From Corynebacterium sp. (lineage in GTDB: Bacteria > Actinomycetota > Actinomycetes > Mycobacteriales > Mycobacteriaceae), in the NCBI GenBank assembly GCA_030527885.1, contig JAUMZY010000003.1:1-64000 (forward strand): a stretch of 64,000 nucleotides of DNA, read 5' to 3'. Position numbers and translations under genes: made by a program. The notes under the pieces were generated by a model. It had not been told where the DNA came from and made no database searches. It worked only from the letters and a program-made list of their open reading frames with translations. Within the stretch, counting starts at the first letter, position 1. Each line of letters opens with the position of its first letter. Positions 9,791 through 18,936 of this stretch are shown here, piece after piece.

Positions 9791-10426
9791 TTAGGCATCC
9801 TCATCCGGCCTGGTCTTAGGTTGGGTTGCGGATTCGCCGACAGGTTCGCCGATGGCGGGAATGCCGCCGCCGGGTACCTGCTTATCCAACTCTGCCCGAT
9901 CCGCCGCAGAGGGAAACGCGCCGGGACCGGTGGGTTTGGGTTGGAATTCAATGCCGCGTTCCGCACAGTTTTTGTACCAGTCCAGAAGGAGCTCGTTCTG
10001 GAGGGCGAACATTTCCTGCTCTTCTTTCGGGTCGACGTGGTCGTAACCCAGAAGGTGCAAACACCCATGTGTGGTGAGTAAGCACAGTTCGTGCCCGAGC
10101 CCGTGGCCGGCTTTTTCTGCCTGCTTGTGGGCAAATTCTGGGCACAGAATGATGTCCCCCAGCATGGCGGGCCCGAAGCCGGCGGAGTCGGGGCGGCCCA
10201 TGTTGGGGGTGAGTTCATCCATGGGGAAGCTCATCACGTCGGTGGGGCCTTCAAGGTCCATCCACCGGAGGTGGAGTTCGCTGATGGTGGGGGTGTCCAC
10301 CACGGAAATGGTGACTTCGGCACGGGGGTGGATGTCCATTTCGCGCAGCACGAAGGCAGCAACGTCGGCGAGGGATTCTTCATTCACCCCGTCGTAACCG
10401 GATTCATTAATAACTTCGATGCTCAT
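9791..10426 (-). CDS. ybeY: Endoribonuclease YbeY
   Basis: Zinc-dependent RNase acting in 16S rRNA 3' maturation and ribosome quality control. The 211-residue product carries the family motif [11 protein letters not shown] (three zinc-binding histidines) at about 120-130. A Pro/Gly-rich tail of about 45 residues after the catalytic domain makes it longer than the usual 150-180 residues. The start ATG overlaps the phoH stop (ATGA). Confidence 0.95.
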   Translation of the reverse strand: MSIEVINESGYDGVNEESLADVAAFVLREMDIHPRAEVTISVVDTPTISELHLRWMDLEGPTDVMSFPMDELTPNMGRPDSAGFGPAMLGDIILCPEFAHKQAEKAGHGLGHELCLLTTHGCLHLLGYDHVDPKEEQEMFALQNELLLDWYKNCAERGIEFQPKPTGPGAFPSAADRAELDKQVPGGGIPAIGEPVGESATQPKTRPDEDA

Positions 10427-11448
10427 GATCGTTGTTGCGTTAGCGTGTCCTCGTACTCGTCGTAAGCTGCCACGATGCGGCCCACTAATTGGTGTCGCAC
10501 CACGTCGTCTGCGGTTAATTCCGCAAAGTGAATGTCGTCAACACCCTTGAGGATGTGCCGCACCAGGCGCAAACCTGATTTCTGGCCTGCCGGTAAATCC
10601 ACTTGCGTGATGTCGCCGGTAACCACCATCTTAGAACCAAAGCCCAACCGGGTGAGGAACATTTTCATCTGCGCCGGCGTGGTGTTTTGCGCCTCATCAA
10701 GGATGACGAAGGCATCGTTGAGAGTGCGGCCCCGCATGTACGCCAAAGGTGCGACTTCCACGATGCCGGATTCCAGCAGCTTGGGAATGATATCGGGGTC
10801 CACCATGTCCCGCAGGGCGTCGTGCAGCGGTCGCAGGTAGGGGTCGATTTTGTCGTTGAGCGTGCCGGGTAGGAAGCCGAGCTTCTCCCCCGCTTCCACG
10901 GCGGGCCGGGTGAGGATGATGCGGGATACTTGCTTGGCTTGGAGGGCTTGGACGGCTTTGGCCATGGCCAGGTAGGTTTTGCCAGTGCCGGCTGGGCCCA
11001 GCCCAAACACGATGGTGTTGGTGTCGATGGCGTCGACGTATTCTTTCTGGCCGAAGGTTTTGGCCCGCACAGCTTTGCCGCGCCGCACCACAATATCACT
11101 CGCTAATACTTTCGATACAGATTGGGGTGCTTCGCCAGTGACTATGTGAATGGCATTTTTCACCGAGTCGGGGCTGATCACATGGCCGCGCCGGGCGATG
11201 GCCTGCAGTTCCTTCAGAACTTTCAGAGCCCGCGCCACCTCGTGAGCCGGCCCGGTGAGGGTGACTTCTGTACCGCGCACATGGATCTGACAATCCAACT
11301 GGTTTTCTAGTACTTTAAGGTTTTCATCGTTGATTCCCAAGATTGTTTGCGAGTGCGCTTCGTCGAGCGCTACGGTACGAATAATATGCGGCGTTGCTTC
11401 AGTATGGACGGCCACTAAGTTATCAACCTTACCTGGTCGGTGAATCAT
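10423..11448 (-). CDS. phoH: PhoH-like ATPase
   Basis: Cytoplasmic P-loop ATPase, predicted to act in RNA metabolism together with YbeY. With start ATG 11448 the product is 341 residues. An N-terminal KH-like region is followed by Walker [12 protein letters not shown] (about 150), [16 protein letters not shown], the Walker B region FVILDEAQN and a conserved VVTGD motif. The frame stays open further upstream and would overlap rsmE, but those residues are not family-like. AAGG lies rather far before the chosen ATG, so the start is less certain than the gene. Confidence 0.93.
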   Translation of the reverse strand: MIHRPGKVDNLVAVHTEATPHIIRTVALDEAHSQTILGINDENLKVLENQLDCQIHVRGTEVTLTGPAHEVARALKVLKELQAIARRGHVISPDSVKNAIHIVTGEAPQSVSKVLASDIVVRRGKAVRAKTFGQKEYVDAIDTNTIVFGLGPAGTGKTYLAMAKAVQALQAKQVSRIILTRPAVEAGEKLGFLPGTLNDKIDPYLRPLHDALRDMVDPDIIPKLLESGIVEVAPLAYMRGRTLNDAFVILDEAQNTTPAQMKMFLTRLGFGSKMVVTGDITQVDLPAGQKSGLRLVRHILKGVDDIHFAELTADDVVRHQLVGRIVAAYDEYEDTLTQQRS

Positions 11449-11513
11449 AGAACGATTATTTACCTTAGGTAATGTGCCCCACGTTACGCAACACCAAAGT
11501 ATGCAACCATGCA

Positions 11514-11524
11514 GCTTTTCGACG
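11514..11524 (+). repeat. GCTTTTCGACG copy next to rsmE stop
   Basis: Exact 11-mer ending at the base next to the rsmE stop codon, in the short rsmE-phoH gap. Confidence 0.85.
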
Positions 11525-12265
11525 TCACCACCTGCCGCTTTGCACACCGATGGCGGCCAACGCCACCATACCCGCACTGGCGGTGCGTAACACTTCCGGC
11601 CCGAGCTTCACCGGCTGCGCCCCGGCCGCCACAACTGCAGCCAATTCTTCAGGGGAAATGCCGCCTTCCGGGCCGATGATGAGCACGATGGATTCCGCCG
11701 CTGCGAGCGGTTGCGTGGCTATGCCCACCTGCGCATCTTCGTGCAGCACCAGGGTGAGGGCGGCTTGGGTGATGAGCTCTATGACGCCGGTGGTGCCCAC
11801 CACTGGGCTTACCTGCGGCACCCGCGCTCGTCGGGATTGCTTCGCCGCCGCCACGGCGGTGGCCTGCCATTTCGCCACGCCTTTTTCTTGCTTGGCGCCC
11901 ACCCACTTGGCCACCGACCGGGTAGCCTGCCACGGCACAATGACATCCGCGCCCGCTTGGGTGAGTAGATCAACCGCTAGTTCTGAACGCGCCACTTTGG
12001 GCAAGGCCTGAACCACCGTCACGGTGGGTTTGGGCGCTGGTTCCAGCGTCACCTCTGTCACCTGGCCGGTCACGTGGTCTTTACCCGCAACTGCCGTGAC
12101 GGTAACGACGGCGCGGGTGCCGTGGCCGTCGACAAGCTCCAGCTCCTCGCCGACGGTGGTGCGCTTCACGCTCACCGCATGCCGGCCCTCGTCGCCGCGT
12201 AGCGTCACCGACTCCCCCACCACCAAGGCAGTTGGGTCGGTGTGAATAAAAACGGGCCGTGACAC
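11525..12265 (-). CDS. rsmE: 16S rRNA m3U1498 methyltransferase RsmE
   Basis: SPOUT-class methyltransferase that methylates N3 of U1498 in 16S rRNA using SAM. The 246-residue product has an N-terminal PUA-like domain (about 1-75, with GDEGRHAVSVKR) and the C-terminal trefoil-knot region LIIGPEGGISPEELAA plus LGPEVLRTASAG, which forms the SAM site. It lies 17 bases after dnaJ in the same direction, as in mycobacteria (dnaJ2-rsmE-phoH). Confidence 0.95.
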   Translation of the reverse strand: MSRPVFIHTDPTALVVGESVTLRGDEGRHAVSVKRTTVGEELELVDGHGTRAVVTVTAVAGKDHVTGQVTEVTLEPAPKPTVTVVQALPKVARSELAVDLLTQAGADVIVPWQATRSVAKWVGAKQEKGVAKWQATAVAAAKQSRRARVPQVSPVVGTTGVIELITQAALTLVLHEDAQVGIATQPLAAAESIVLIIGPEGGISPEELAAVVAAGAQPVKLGPEVLRTASAGMVALAAIGVQSGRW

Positions 12266-12282
12266 GCCAAGCCTCCTAGAAC

Positions 12283-13419
12283 TTACTTGCGAAAGTGATT
12301 GCGCAGCTTAGAGAACAACGACTCATCCGCATCGTCCTCCGTACGCACCCCAGCAGCCTCCGACCGGTGCCGCCGCAGCTTCTCCAACAACTCCCGGGAC
12401 TTATCATCCAAATCCTTCGGCACCGTCACATCCACATGCGCAATCATGTCTCCATGACTCTCCGCACGCAGCCGCGGCATGCCCTTACCACTCACAACCA
12501 ACCGATCAGCAGGCTGCGTACCAGCAGGAATCGTAAACTCAATGGGATTACCATCCAACGACTTCACACTCACCGTCGAACCCAAAGCCGCATCAACCAT
12601 GGGCACATGCACCGTCAAATGCAAATTATCGCCCTCCCGACTGAAAATCGGATGCGGCTTCGTCTGCACCTCAATATACAAATCACCAGCCGGACCACCA
12701 CCATGACCAACCTCCCCCTGGCCCGCCATGCGCACCCGCATGCCATCATTAATACCGGCAGGAATCTGAATCACCTTATCCCGGCGCGCCTTCATCCGAC
12801 CAGCACCATCACACGTAGCACACGGATCGGGAATCACTTCCCCATAGCCGCCGCACGCGGGGCACGGGCTGGTGGTCATGACGTTACCCAGGAAGGACCG
12901 CTGCACCTGCTGCACCTCCCCCATGCCGCCACAGTTCGTGCAGGTCACTGGCTTTTGCTTGGTTTTACTGCCGGTGCCTTCGCAGGTATCACACACCACA
13001 GCTGTATCAATGGTGATTTCTTTCTCGACCCCGAGGTACGCCTCCTCCAGGGTGATACCAAGACGCAGCAGCGCATCATTACCTGGTTGCACCCGACTGC
13101 GGGGGCCACGGGTGGCGGCGCCCCCACCAAAGAAAGCGTCGAAGATGTCCGATAACCCGCCGAAGCCAGCCGCACCGGGTCCTGCGGAGGGGCCGGCGAG
13201 GGGGTCGCCGCCCATGTCGATGATGCGGCGTTTTTCCGGGTCGAGGAGGAGTTCTTGGGCGATGGAGATTTCGCTAAATTTTTCGGCTGCCTCCTCGGTG
13301 CTATTAACATCGGGGTGGTATTTACGAGCGAGCCTACGATATGCCTTTTTGATATCGTTGTCGGTTGCGTCTTGGGTCAAGCCAAGTATTGCGTAATAAT
13401 CTCGTGCCACGGCGGGCAA
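12283..13419 (-). CDS. dnaJ: Chaperone DnaJ (DnaJ2 type)
   Basis: Hsp40 co-chaperone that stimulates the DnaK ATPase. The 378-residue product has a J domain with HPD (about residues 36-38), a short Gly-rich linker, four zinc-finger repeats (CDTCEGTG, CTNCGGMG, CPACGGYG, CATCDGAG) and the C-terminal substrate-binding domain. The short G/F region and location after hrcA mark it as the second DnaJ, not the dnaK-operon copy. Its promoter should lie in the 290-base gap behind it. Confidence 0.96.
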   Translation of the reverse strand: MPAVARDYYAILGLTQDATDNDIKKAYRRLARKYHPDVNSTEEAAEKFSEISIAQELLLDPEKRRIIDMGGDPLAGPSAGPGAAGFGGLSDIFDAFFGGGAATRGPRSRVQPGNDALLRLGITLEEAYLGVEKEITIDTAVVCDTCEGTGSKTKQKPVTCTNCGGMGEVQQVQRSFLGNVMTTSPCPACGGYGEVIPDPCATCDGAGRMKARRDKVIQIPAGINDGMRVRMAGQGEVGHGGGPAGDLYIEVQTKPHPIFSREGDNLHLTVHVPMVDAALGSTVSVKSLDGNPIEFTIPAGTQPADRLVVSGKGMPRLRAESHGDMIAHVDVTVPKDLDDKSRELLEKLRRHRSEAAGVRTEDDADESLFSKLRNHFRK

Positions 13420-13713
13420 ACTTCCTTTGCTAAATTGGGTTTATTTTTCTCGATATATTATTAAGGTTTATTGTCTGGGTTTTATTCCAGAATGCTAAAA
13501 CCAGGATGGTGTGAACCACCTTGGTTGCATCAGCATGGTGCAACTGTGGCGTTTATTTTAGCCACTTGGTCAAGTATTCCCCAGTTGTGGCTGCGGTGTT
13601 CGCTGTTGGCGTAATACTGCTGGCTGGGCTTGTCCGGCGGCGCGGGGCTGGCGCTGCGACTGGCACGGGCCGGCTTTGGCCGCTGAAGCGCCAAGCAGCA
13701 CCGTATCCGCCGA
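13420..13713. promoter_or_regulatory. dnaJ upstream region with nested palindromes
   Basis: AT-rich next to dnaJ, then a 28-base imperfect palindrome (13499-13526, AACCAGG...CTTGGTT) overlapping a second one, GTTGCA...TGCAAC (13524-13544). No CIRCE element and no HspR-type site was recognised. A 17-base stretch beginning CCAGGATGG near 13501 recurs with two extra G at 34119. Confidence 0.45.
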
Positions 13714-14760
13714 TTACATCACCGACCCAGACAGCACCCAGCTCACATACTGCGCCACAGCATGCACCTTCGACATGGTGCCGGAATAATCCATATACGT
13801 GGGGCCCACAACCCCCAGCCCGCCCAAAGCTGCACCTTGCGCCCCATAACCAGTGGCAACCACCGAAGCGCCCCGCAGTTGCGCATTCTTCGTTTCATCA
13901 CCAATCAGAACACTCACATGATCCAAATCCTGAATATTCGTGAGTAGTTTCAGAATGATCACCTGCTCCTCCAGGGCCTCCAAAATGGTCGGCAATCCCG
14001 CCGGGAAGTCCCGGGCAATCTGTGCTAAATGCGACTGACCAGCTAAAATCAGTCGATCATTGGCCGGCTCCACCAACGTTTCGATCAGCACGGTGACGCA
14101 CTGAATCAGATGTTGCTGCGCCAACGGATCCAAATTGGGATAGGTGGCGGGCTGAATTAAATCCGTGAGCACGATCGACGCCTCGCTGAAAGTCTTATCG
14201 TCCAGCGCATGGTTGAGCACATCCCGCAGCGCCGCTGTATGCTCCGGGCCACAGATGTGATCCAGTTCCACGTGCCGCTGGTCCACCCGGCCGGTGTCGG
14301 TGATGAGCACCAGCAGCAGCCGCGTCGGCGTCAACGACACCACTTCGCAATGCTTCACCCTACTGACCTTCAGGTTTGGCAATTGCACCACCGCGGTTTG
14401 GCGTGTCAGCTGGCTCAGCAGCTGCACCGAACGCCGCAGCATGTCCTCCAGGTTGACGCCGTCCTCCAGGAAGTTCAGGATGGCACGGCGTTCCGCCTGC
14501 GACAGGGGTTTGACTTCGTTGAGGGAATCGACAAACAGCCGGTAGGCCTTTTGGGTTGGCAGCCGCCCGGAGCTGGCGTGTTGCTGGCTGATGTAGCCTT
14601 CCGCCTCTAGGGCGGCCATGTCGTTGCGGATGGTGGCGGAGGAAACATCGAATTTATGGCGTTCCAAAAGCGCTTTAGAGCCGACAGGCTCCTGGGTGGC
14701 AGTATAATCGGCGACGATTGCCTGTAACACCTGCCGCCGTCGTTCTGCTGCTGAAGCCAT
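13714..14760 (-). CDS. hrcA: Heat-shock repressor HrcA
   Basis: Represses groE-type genes through CIRCE operators and needs GroEL for activity. With ATG 14760 (GGAGGA seven bases upstream) the product is 348 residues. An N-terminal winged helix ([34 protein letters not shown]) is followed by the GAF-like dimerisation domain. It follows hemW by 10 bases, so the two are co-transcribed, the usual actinobacterial order hemW-hrcA-dnaJ. Confidence 0.95.
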   Translation of the reverse strand: MASAAERRRQVLQAIVADYTATQEPVGSKALLERHKFDVSSATIRNDMAALEAEGYISQQHASSGRLPTQKAYRLFVDSLNEVKPLSQAERRAILNFLEDGVNLEDMLRRSVQLLSQLTRQTAVVQLPNLKVSRVKHCEVVSLTPTRLLLVLITDTGRVDQRHVELDHICGPEHTAALRDVLNHALDDKTFSEASIVLTDLIQPATYPNLDPLAQQHLIQCVTVLIETLVEPANDRLILAGQSHLAQIARDFPAGLPTILEALEEQVIILKLLTNIQDLDHVSVLIGDETKNAQLRGASVVATGYGAQGAALGGLGVVGPTYMDYSGTMSKVHAVAQYVSWVLSGSVM

Positions 14761-14770
14761 GGCGTCCTCC

Positions 14771-15919
14771 TTATAGTTCACCTGTTACCAGGATATCGGC
14801 AATCATGCCATCGGCAAGTAGTCGACCAGCATCCGTGAGCACCACCCGCTGCTCATCCACCTGCAACAATCCGGCAAATTCCCGCGCCTTCGCCAATTCC
14901 CGGGCATTAAAGTGCGCGGTGTGCAGGCCCTCCCGCAGCCGCAGCCCCAACATGACTTGCTCCTCATGTCGCTGCGCAGCATTGAGCTTTTCGACGTTCT
15001 TTACTGGGAGAATCCCCTGCACCAGCTTGGCCGCATAGGTTGCGGGATGTTTGACGTTGTAGAACCGCAGATTACCCAAATGGGAGTGGGCGCCGGGGCC
15101 GGCACCCCACCAGTCGGCGTCGCGCCAGTAGCCGAGGTTGTGTTGGCATTCGCCGCCGGGTTTGGCCCAGTTGGATACTTCGTACCAGTGGTAGCCGGCG
15201 GTTTTGAGGCGGTTGTCGATGAGGGCGAAGCGGTCGGCGTAAACGTCTTCGTCTGGTTCTGGGAGTTCGCCGCGGCGGACTTTGCGGGCCATGCGGGTGC
15301 CCTCTTCAACGATGAGGGAATAGGCGCTGACGTGATCGACGCCGGTGGCAATGACTTGTTCTATGGTGTCGTAAACATCCTGGTCGGTTTCGGTGGGGGT
15401 GCCGTAGATCATGTCCAGGTTGATGTGGTGGAAGCCGGCGGAGCGGGCTTCCCGAGCGGCGGCGAAGGCACGACCGGGAGTGTGGCGGCGTTCGAGGACT
15501 TGGAGCACGCTGGCGCTGGCGGATTGCATGCCGAGGGAGATGCGGTTAAAACCACCGGCGAGCAGGTGTTCGAAAAATTCGGGGCTGGTGGATTCCGGGT
15601 TGGATTCAGTGGTGATTTCCGCCGTGGGGTTGATGCCGAAAGTGTTGCGGATGGCCGTGAGGATGCGGTTGAGGCCGGTCGCCCCCAGGAGGGAGGGGGT
15701 GCCGCCGCCGATGAAGATGGTGTCGGCGGGCCGGTTGACGTGAGTGACCGCGAGTTCGAGCTCTTGTTCGAGGGCATCCAGGTAAGTGGCAGGCGATGCG
15801 GACGTGCCTAATTCCCCAGGCGTGTAGGTGTTAAAGTCGCAGTAGCCGCAGCGGGAGGAGCAAAACGGCACGTGAATGTACACGCCAAAGGGCGTATCGG
15901 GGTGGGACAAAGTGGGCAT
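14771..15919 (-). CDS. hemW: Radical SAM haem chaperone HemW
   Basis: HemN-like radical SAM protein; HemW members bind and deliver haem rather than oxidise coproporphyrinogen. The product is 382 residues from ATG 15919. The cluster-binding cysteines are Cys20, Cys24 and Cys27 in CSSRCGYC. This CxxxCxxC pattern, without the extra cysteine of HemN, favours HemW. The GGGTPS motif lies at about 75. The C-terminal HemN_C domain has a winged-helix look. No clear ribosome site precedes the ATG, and GTG 15940 is an alternative start. Confidence 0.92.
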   Translation of the reverse strand: MPTLSHPDTPFGVYIHVPFCSSRCGYCDFNTYTPGELGTSASPATYLDALEQELELAVTHVNRPADTIFIGGGTPSLLGATGLNRILTAIRNTFGINPTAEITTESNPESTSPEFFEHLLAGGFNRISLGMQSASASVLQVLERRHTPGRAFAAAREARSAGFHHINLDMIYGTPTETDQDVYDTIEQVIATGVDHVSAYSLIVEEGTRMARKVRRGELPEPDEDVYADRFALIDNRLKTAGYHWYEVSNWAKPGGECQHNLGYWRDADWWGAGPGAHSHLGNLRFYNVKHPATYAAKLVQGILPVKNVEKLNAAQRHEEQVMLGLRLREGLHTAHFNARELAKAREFAGLLQVDEQRVVLTDAGRLLADGMIADILVTGEL

Positions 15920-15950
15920 TGTGAACTGATTGTAAAGCACACCCGGGCTT

Positions 15951-15961
15951 CGTCGAAAAGC
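15951..15961 (-). repeat. GCTTTTCGACG copy upstream of hemW
   Basis: Exact 11-mer in the 52-base gap between hemW and the next gene, 10 bases beyond that gene's stop. Confidence 0.85.
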
Positions 15962-15971
15962 GAGCAGAAGT

Positions 15972-16673
15972 TTAGGAGACGTGGGCGCCGGCCGCCCGGC
16001 CCATTTTTGCCTTCACCCGGGCCACCACGGCATCAATACGGGCGCGCTCGTTGAGGAATTCCGGCGGGTGGGAGCCGCGCATCGTGCGGGCAACCCCGGG
16101 ATAGTCCGCCACGACGGCTTCCAACCATGCTTTGGTGGCGCCGGTGACCGCATCGGCGGTGCGGGCGAACAGGATTGACAACCTGCGGGAATCAATGTCA
16201 TATGCGGCTTTTTCAGTTTCCGCTAATTCCCAGTCCACGATGCAGGCAAGATACTGTCTAACCAGATCTGTGCGGTTCTTTAAGGACTGATTAATTTCCT
16301 GAACCGTCACCGGCGCATTAATAGGGATGGGAAATTGATTCCGCAGGGACTGGGCGTTGACCGCCGCCGGCCGCTCTGTGGCCTCCTCCACCATGGGCAT
16401 GGGGATGCCCACCGTGCCGGAAGCTAAACCGGACGTTAACGCATGTCGCAGTCCTATAAGTTCTTTCACAATGGTGCGAGAGTCGTTCCTAGCATCGTTG
16501 ATGATGTCTTCGAACTCGGCTACGCAATCTTCTACCAGCTCAACATCCCAATCGGCGATAGCCTCTGCGATATTTTCAATGAAGGTTGCTACCTCATCAC
16601 CAATATTAAAGATTTCTTGGGTCAGTTCCCGATGGCGCAATGTGGCAGTCAGTACCTGCATTACAGTGGTCAC
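15972..16673 (-). CDS. Hypothetical, largely helical cytoplasmic protein
   Basis: A 233-residue protein with no signal peptide, membrane segment or motif I recognise. It is rich in amphipathic helix-forming stretches (acidic 25-60, then 130-230), suggesting a helical-bundle protein. The start is GTG 16673, or ATG 16661, which has GAGGGG about 11 bases before it. It lies between fadD and hemW in the same direction but is separated from fadD by 160 bases, so it may have its own promoter. No function is inferred. Confidence 0.7.
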   Translation of the reverse strand: MTTVMQVLTATLRHRELTQEIFNIGDEVATFIENIAEAIADWDVELVEDCVAEFEDIINDARNDSRTIVKELIGLRHALTSGLASGTVGIPMPMVEEATERPAAVNAQSLRNQFPIPINAPVTVQEINQSLKNRTDLVRQYLACIVDWELAETEKAAYDIDSRRLSILFARTADAVTGATKAWLEAVVADYPGVARTMRGSHPPEFLNERARIDAVVARVKAKMGRAAGAHVS

Positions 16674-16835
16674 CCCTCATGTAGGTTCTCGGCTTCATTG
16701 AGGCTACCAATGAAACTGGTTTTGCTTACGAAGAAAGACTCTAATTCAGTGCGTCGTATTTTGCGTCATGCCTCGCCGAATTGAGACCAAATCTACACAA
16801 TTCACCCCACCACAAAAGGTAGCTCATTTGCAGCG

Positions 16836-18668
16836 TTAGCGCTGATAGAGTCGCTCTATCTCTTCTGCATATCGTCGGGCGACCACGTTGCGTTTCACCT
16901 TCATTGTGGGGGTGAGCTCACCGTCTTCCTCAGTGAGATCTCGGTCTAAAATATGGAATTTCTTAATAGCCTCAGCATGTGACACTAGTTTATTCGTGTC
17001 ATTAATCGCATCTTGGATTTCCGCCCGCAACGCTGGTTCCACCGCCAATTCCGCCACCGTACGCGACTCCGGAATATTGCGGTTCAGCTTCCACCGACGC
17101 ACCGCATCCTCATCCAACGTAACCAACAATCCAATGAAGGGCTTCCCATCCCCCACCACAATGGCCTGGCTGATGAGCGGGTGCGCGCTCAGGGAATCCT
17201 CCAACGGCTCCGGCGACACATTCTTACCGCCGGCCGTCACAATGAGATCCTTCTTGCGGCCAGTGATGACCAAATGCCCGGAATCCAATAATTCACCCAG
17301 GTCACCGGTGTTAAACCAGCCGTATTCATTGAAGGACTCCGCCGTTGCCTCCGGGTTATTCCAATAACCACTGAACACCGTGGTGCCCTTGACGAGAATC
17401 TCCCCGTCATCATTGATGTGCACCGACACCCCGCCGATGGGCGGCCCGACGGTACCGATTTTCTGGTTCTCAAAATCCACGGTGGCGGCCGCCGTGGTTT
17501 CGGTGAGCCCATAGCCTTCATAAATCGGCGCCCCGATGCCCCGGAAGAAATGCAAAATATCCGGGTTCATGGCCGACCCACCCGAAATGGCGTACTCCAC
17601 GGAATTGCCCATGGCAGCCCGGATTTTGGAATACACTAACTTATCAAAGGTCTTATGGCGCAGCTTGAGCATCCGCGACGGGCCTTCCTCCGTGTCCAAC
17701 GCCCGCGAATAATCAATGGCTGTTTTGCGGGCATTGTTAAACATGGCGGCTTTCACCGGCCCGCCTGCGGTGGCATTGGCCACCGCCGAGTTATGCACCT
17801 TTTCGAACACCCGCGGCACCCCCAAAATCAGGTTGGGGCGCGCCCGCTGGAATTCCACCCCCAAGGTGGAGAAATCCGACCAGTGGGATTGCGTGCCGCC
17901 CCCGATAGCCACCGCCAGCGACACAGCCCGCGCCAACACGTGCGCCAACGGCAGGAACGTGAGCACCCGAGAGCCCGGCCGCGCAATAGCCCCAATGGGG
18001 TTGGTTAACAACCCATGCACTTCCGCCAACCAATTGGCATGCGTGAGACAGCAGCCTTTCGGGCGGCCCGTGGTGCCGGAGGTGTACACCAGCGAAGCCA
18101 GATCGCTGGACTTGGTGGCATTAATCCGCTCCTCCACCTGGTGGTCTTCGATGGGCCGGCCTTCAAATTTAAGCGTGGTGATCGCCGAGGCATTGATTTC
18201 TAGGATGCGACGCAATTGGGACGTCGACCCATGCAGCAATGGTTGCCCATCCTCCCCCAGCACCAGGTTTTTCATTAATTCCGTGTGCTCCCGGGTTTCG
18301 GTCACGGCGAAAACCGCCCCGGAGTCTTCGATAATCCATTCGATCTGGCTGAGTGAGGAGGAACCATAAATGGGAACACTCACCGCCCCGGCAGCCCAAA
18401 TGGCGAAATCCAATAATGACCACTCGTAGCGGGTTTCACTCAGCAAGGCGATGCGGTCGCCCTGCTGCACCCCATTGGCGATAAAGCCCTTGGCCACCTC
18501 GTATACTTCCGCTATAAATTCGGCGGCGGTAACGTTAACCCATTCAAAATTTTGCGGCCGGGTAAAGATCACCCCGAAGGGGCGGGCTTTGGCGCTTCCT
18601 AATAAGGACGTAAGACAAGTATCAGATTCACCAATGACATAATCTGCGGGGGTGTGAGTTTCCTGCAT
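16836..18668 (-). CDS. fadD: Long-chain fatty acid-CoA ligase
   Basis: Activates fatty acids to acyl-CoA through an acyl-adenylate (ANL superfamily). The 610-residue product has the P-loop YTSGTTGRPKGCC (about 200), the A5 motif YEGYGLTETTAAATV, the A7/A8 region FNTGDLGELLDSGHLVITGRKKDLIVTAGGKNVSPEPLE, and the catalytic lysine region near PTMKVKRN at the C-terminus. It resembles mycobacterial FadD15. I chose ATG 18668 because GGAAGG precedes it at a good distance; two upstream in-frame ATGs exist. It is divergent from malQ. Confidence 0.93.
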   Translation of the reverse strand: MQETHTPADYVIGESDTCLTSLLGSAKARPFGVIFTRPQNFEWVNVTAAEFIAEVYEVAKGFIANGVQQGDRIALLSETRYEWSLLDFAIWAAGAVSVPIYGSSSLSQIEWIIEDSGAVFAVTETREHTELMKNLVLGEDGQPLLHGSTSQLRRILEINASAITTLKFEGRPIEDHQVEERINATKSSDLASLVYTSGTTGRPKGCCLTHANWLAEVHGLLTNPIGAIARPGSRVLTFLPLAHVLARAVSLAVAIGGGTQSHWSDFSTLGVEFQRARPNLILGVPRVFEKVHNSAVANATAGGPVKAAMFNNARKTAIDYSRALDTEEGPSRMLKLRHKTFDKLVYSKIRAAMGNSVEYAISGGSAMNPDILHFFRGIGAPIYEGYGLTETTAAATVDFENQKIGTVGPPIGGVSVHINDDGEILVKGTTVFSGYWNNPEATAESFNEYGWFNTGDLGELLDSGHLVITGRKKDLIVTAGGKNVSPEPLEDSLSAHPLISQAIVVGDGKPFIGLLVTLDEDAVRRWKLNRNIPESRTVAELAVEPALRAEIQDAINDTNKLVSHAEAIKKFHILDRDLTEEDGELTPTMKVKRNVVARRYAEEIERLYQR

Positions 18669-18936
18669 GGTGGAGATTCCTTCCATGAAAAGTTTCATTG
18701 CGATTCCACGCTAATACCGTATTTAATATTATTGCTGATTCGACCCAACATTGCGCTGGTCAGTGCAATAACGCCAGGTACTGGTTGGGGGCTGAGGTAG
18801 AACCGGCCGGGGGTTCATGTCGTGCGCAAGAATGCGGCGCGGAATCATGTACTTAACCAAAGAATTTACATCGGGGGGTGAATAATTGCCCACTTTTCTA
18901 GGCTCAGCACCCCACTCGATGGCACAATAGTCGTTT

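Noticed and set aside
11449..11577. Upstream start for phoH
   Set aside because: The extra 43 residues are not like PhoH, overlap rsmE and lack a ribosome site.
13420..13713. CIRCE operator near hrcA/dnaJ
   Set aside because: TTAGCACTC-N9-GAGTGCTAA is absent; HrcA targets are expected elsewhere (groE).
13521..13943. Rightward frame with a hydrophobic stretch opposite hrcA
   Set aside because: Mostly antisense to hrcA, no ribosome site and a poor continuation after the hydrophobic segment.
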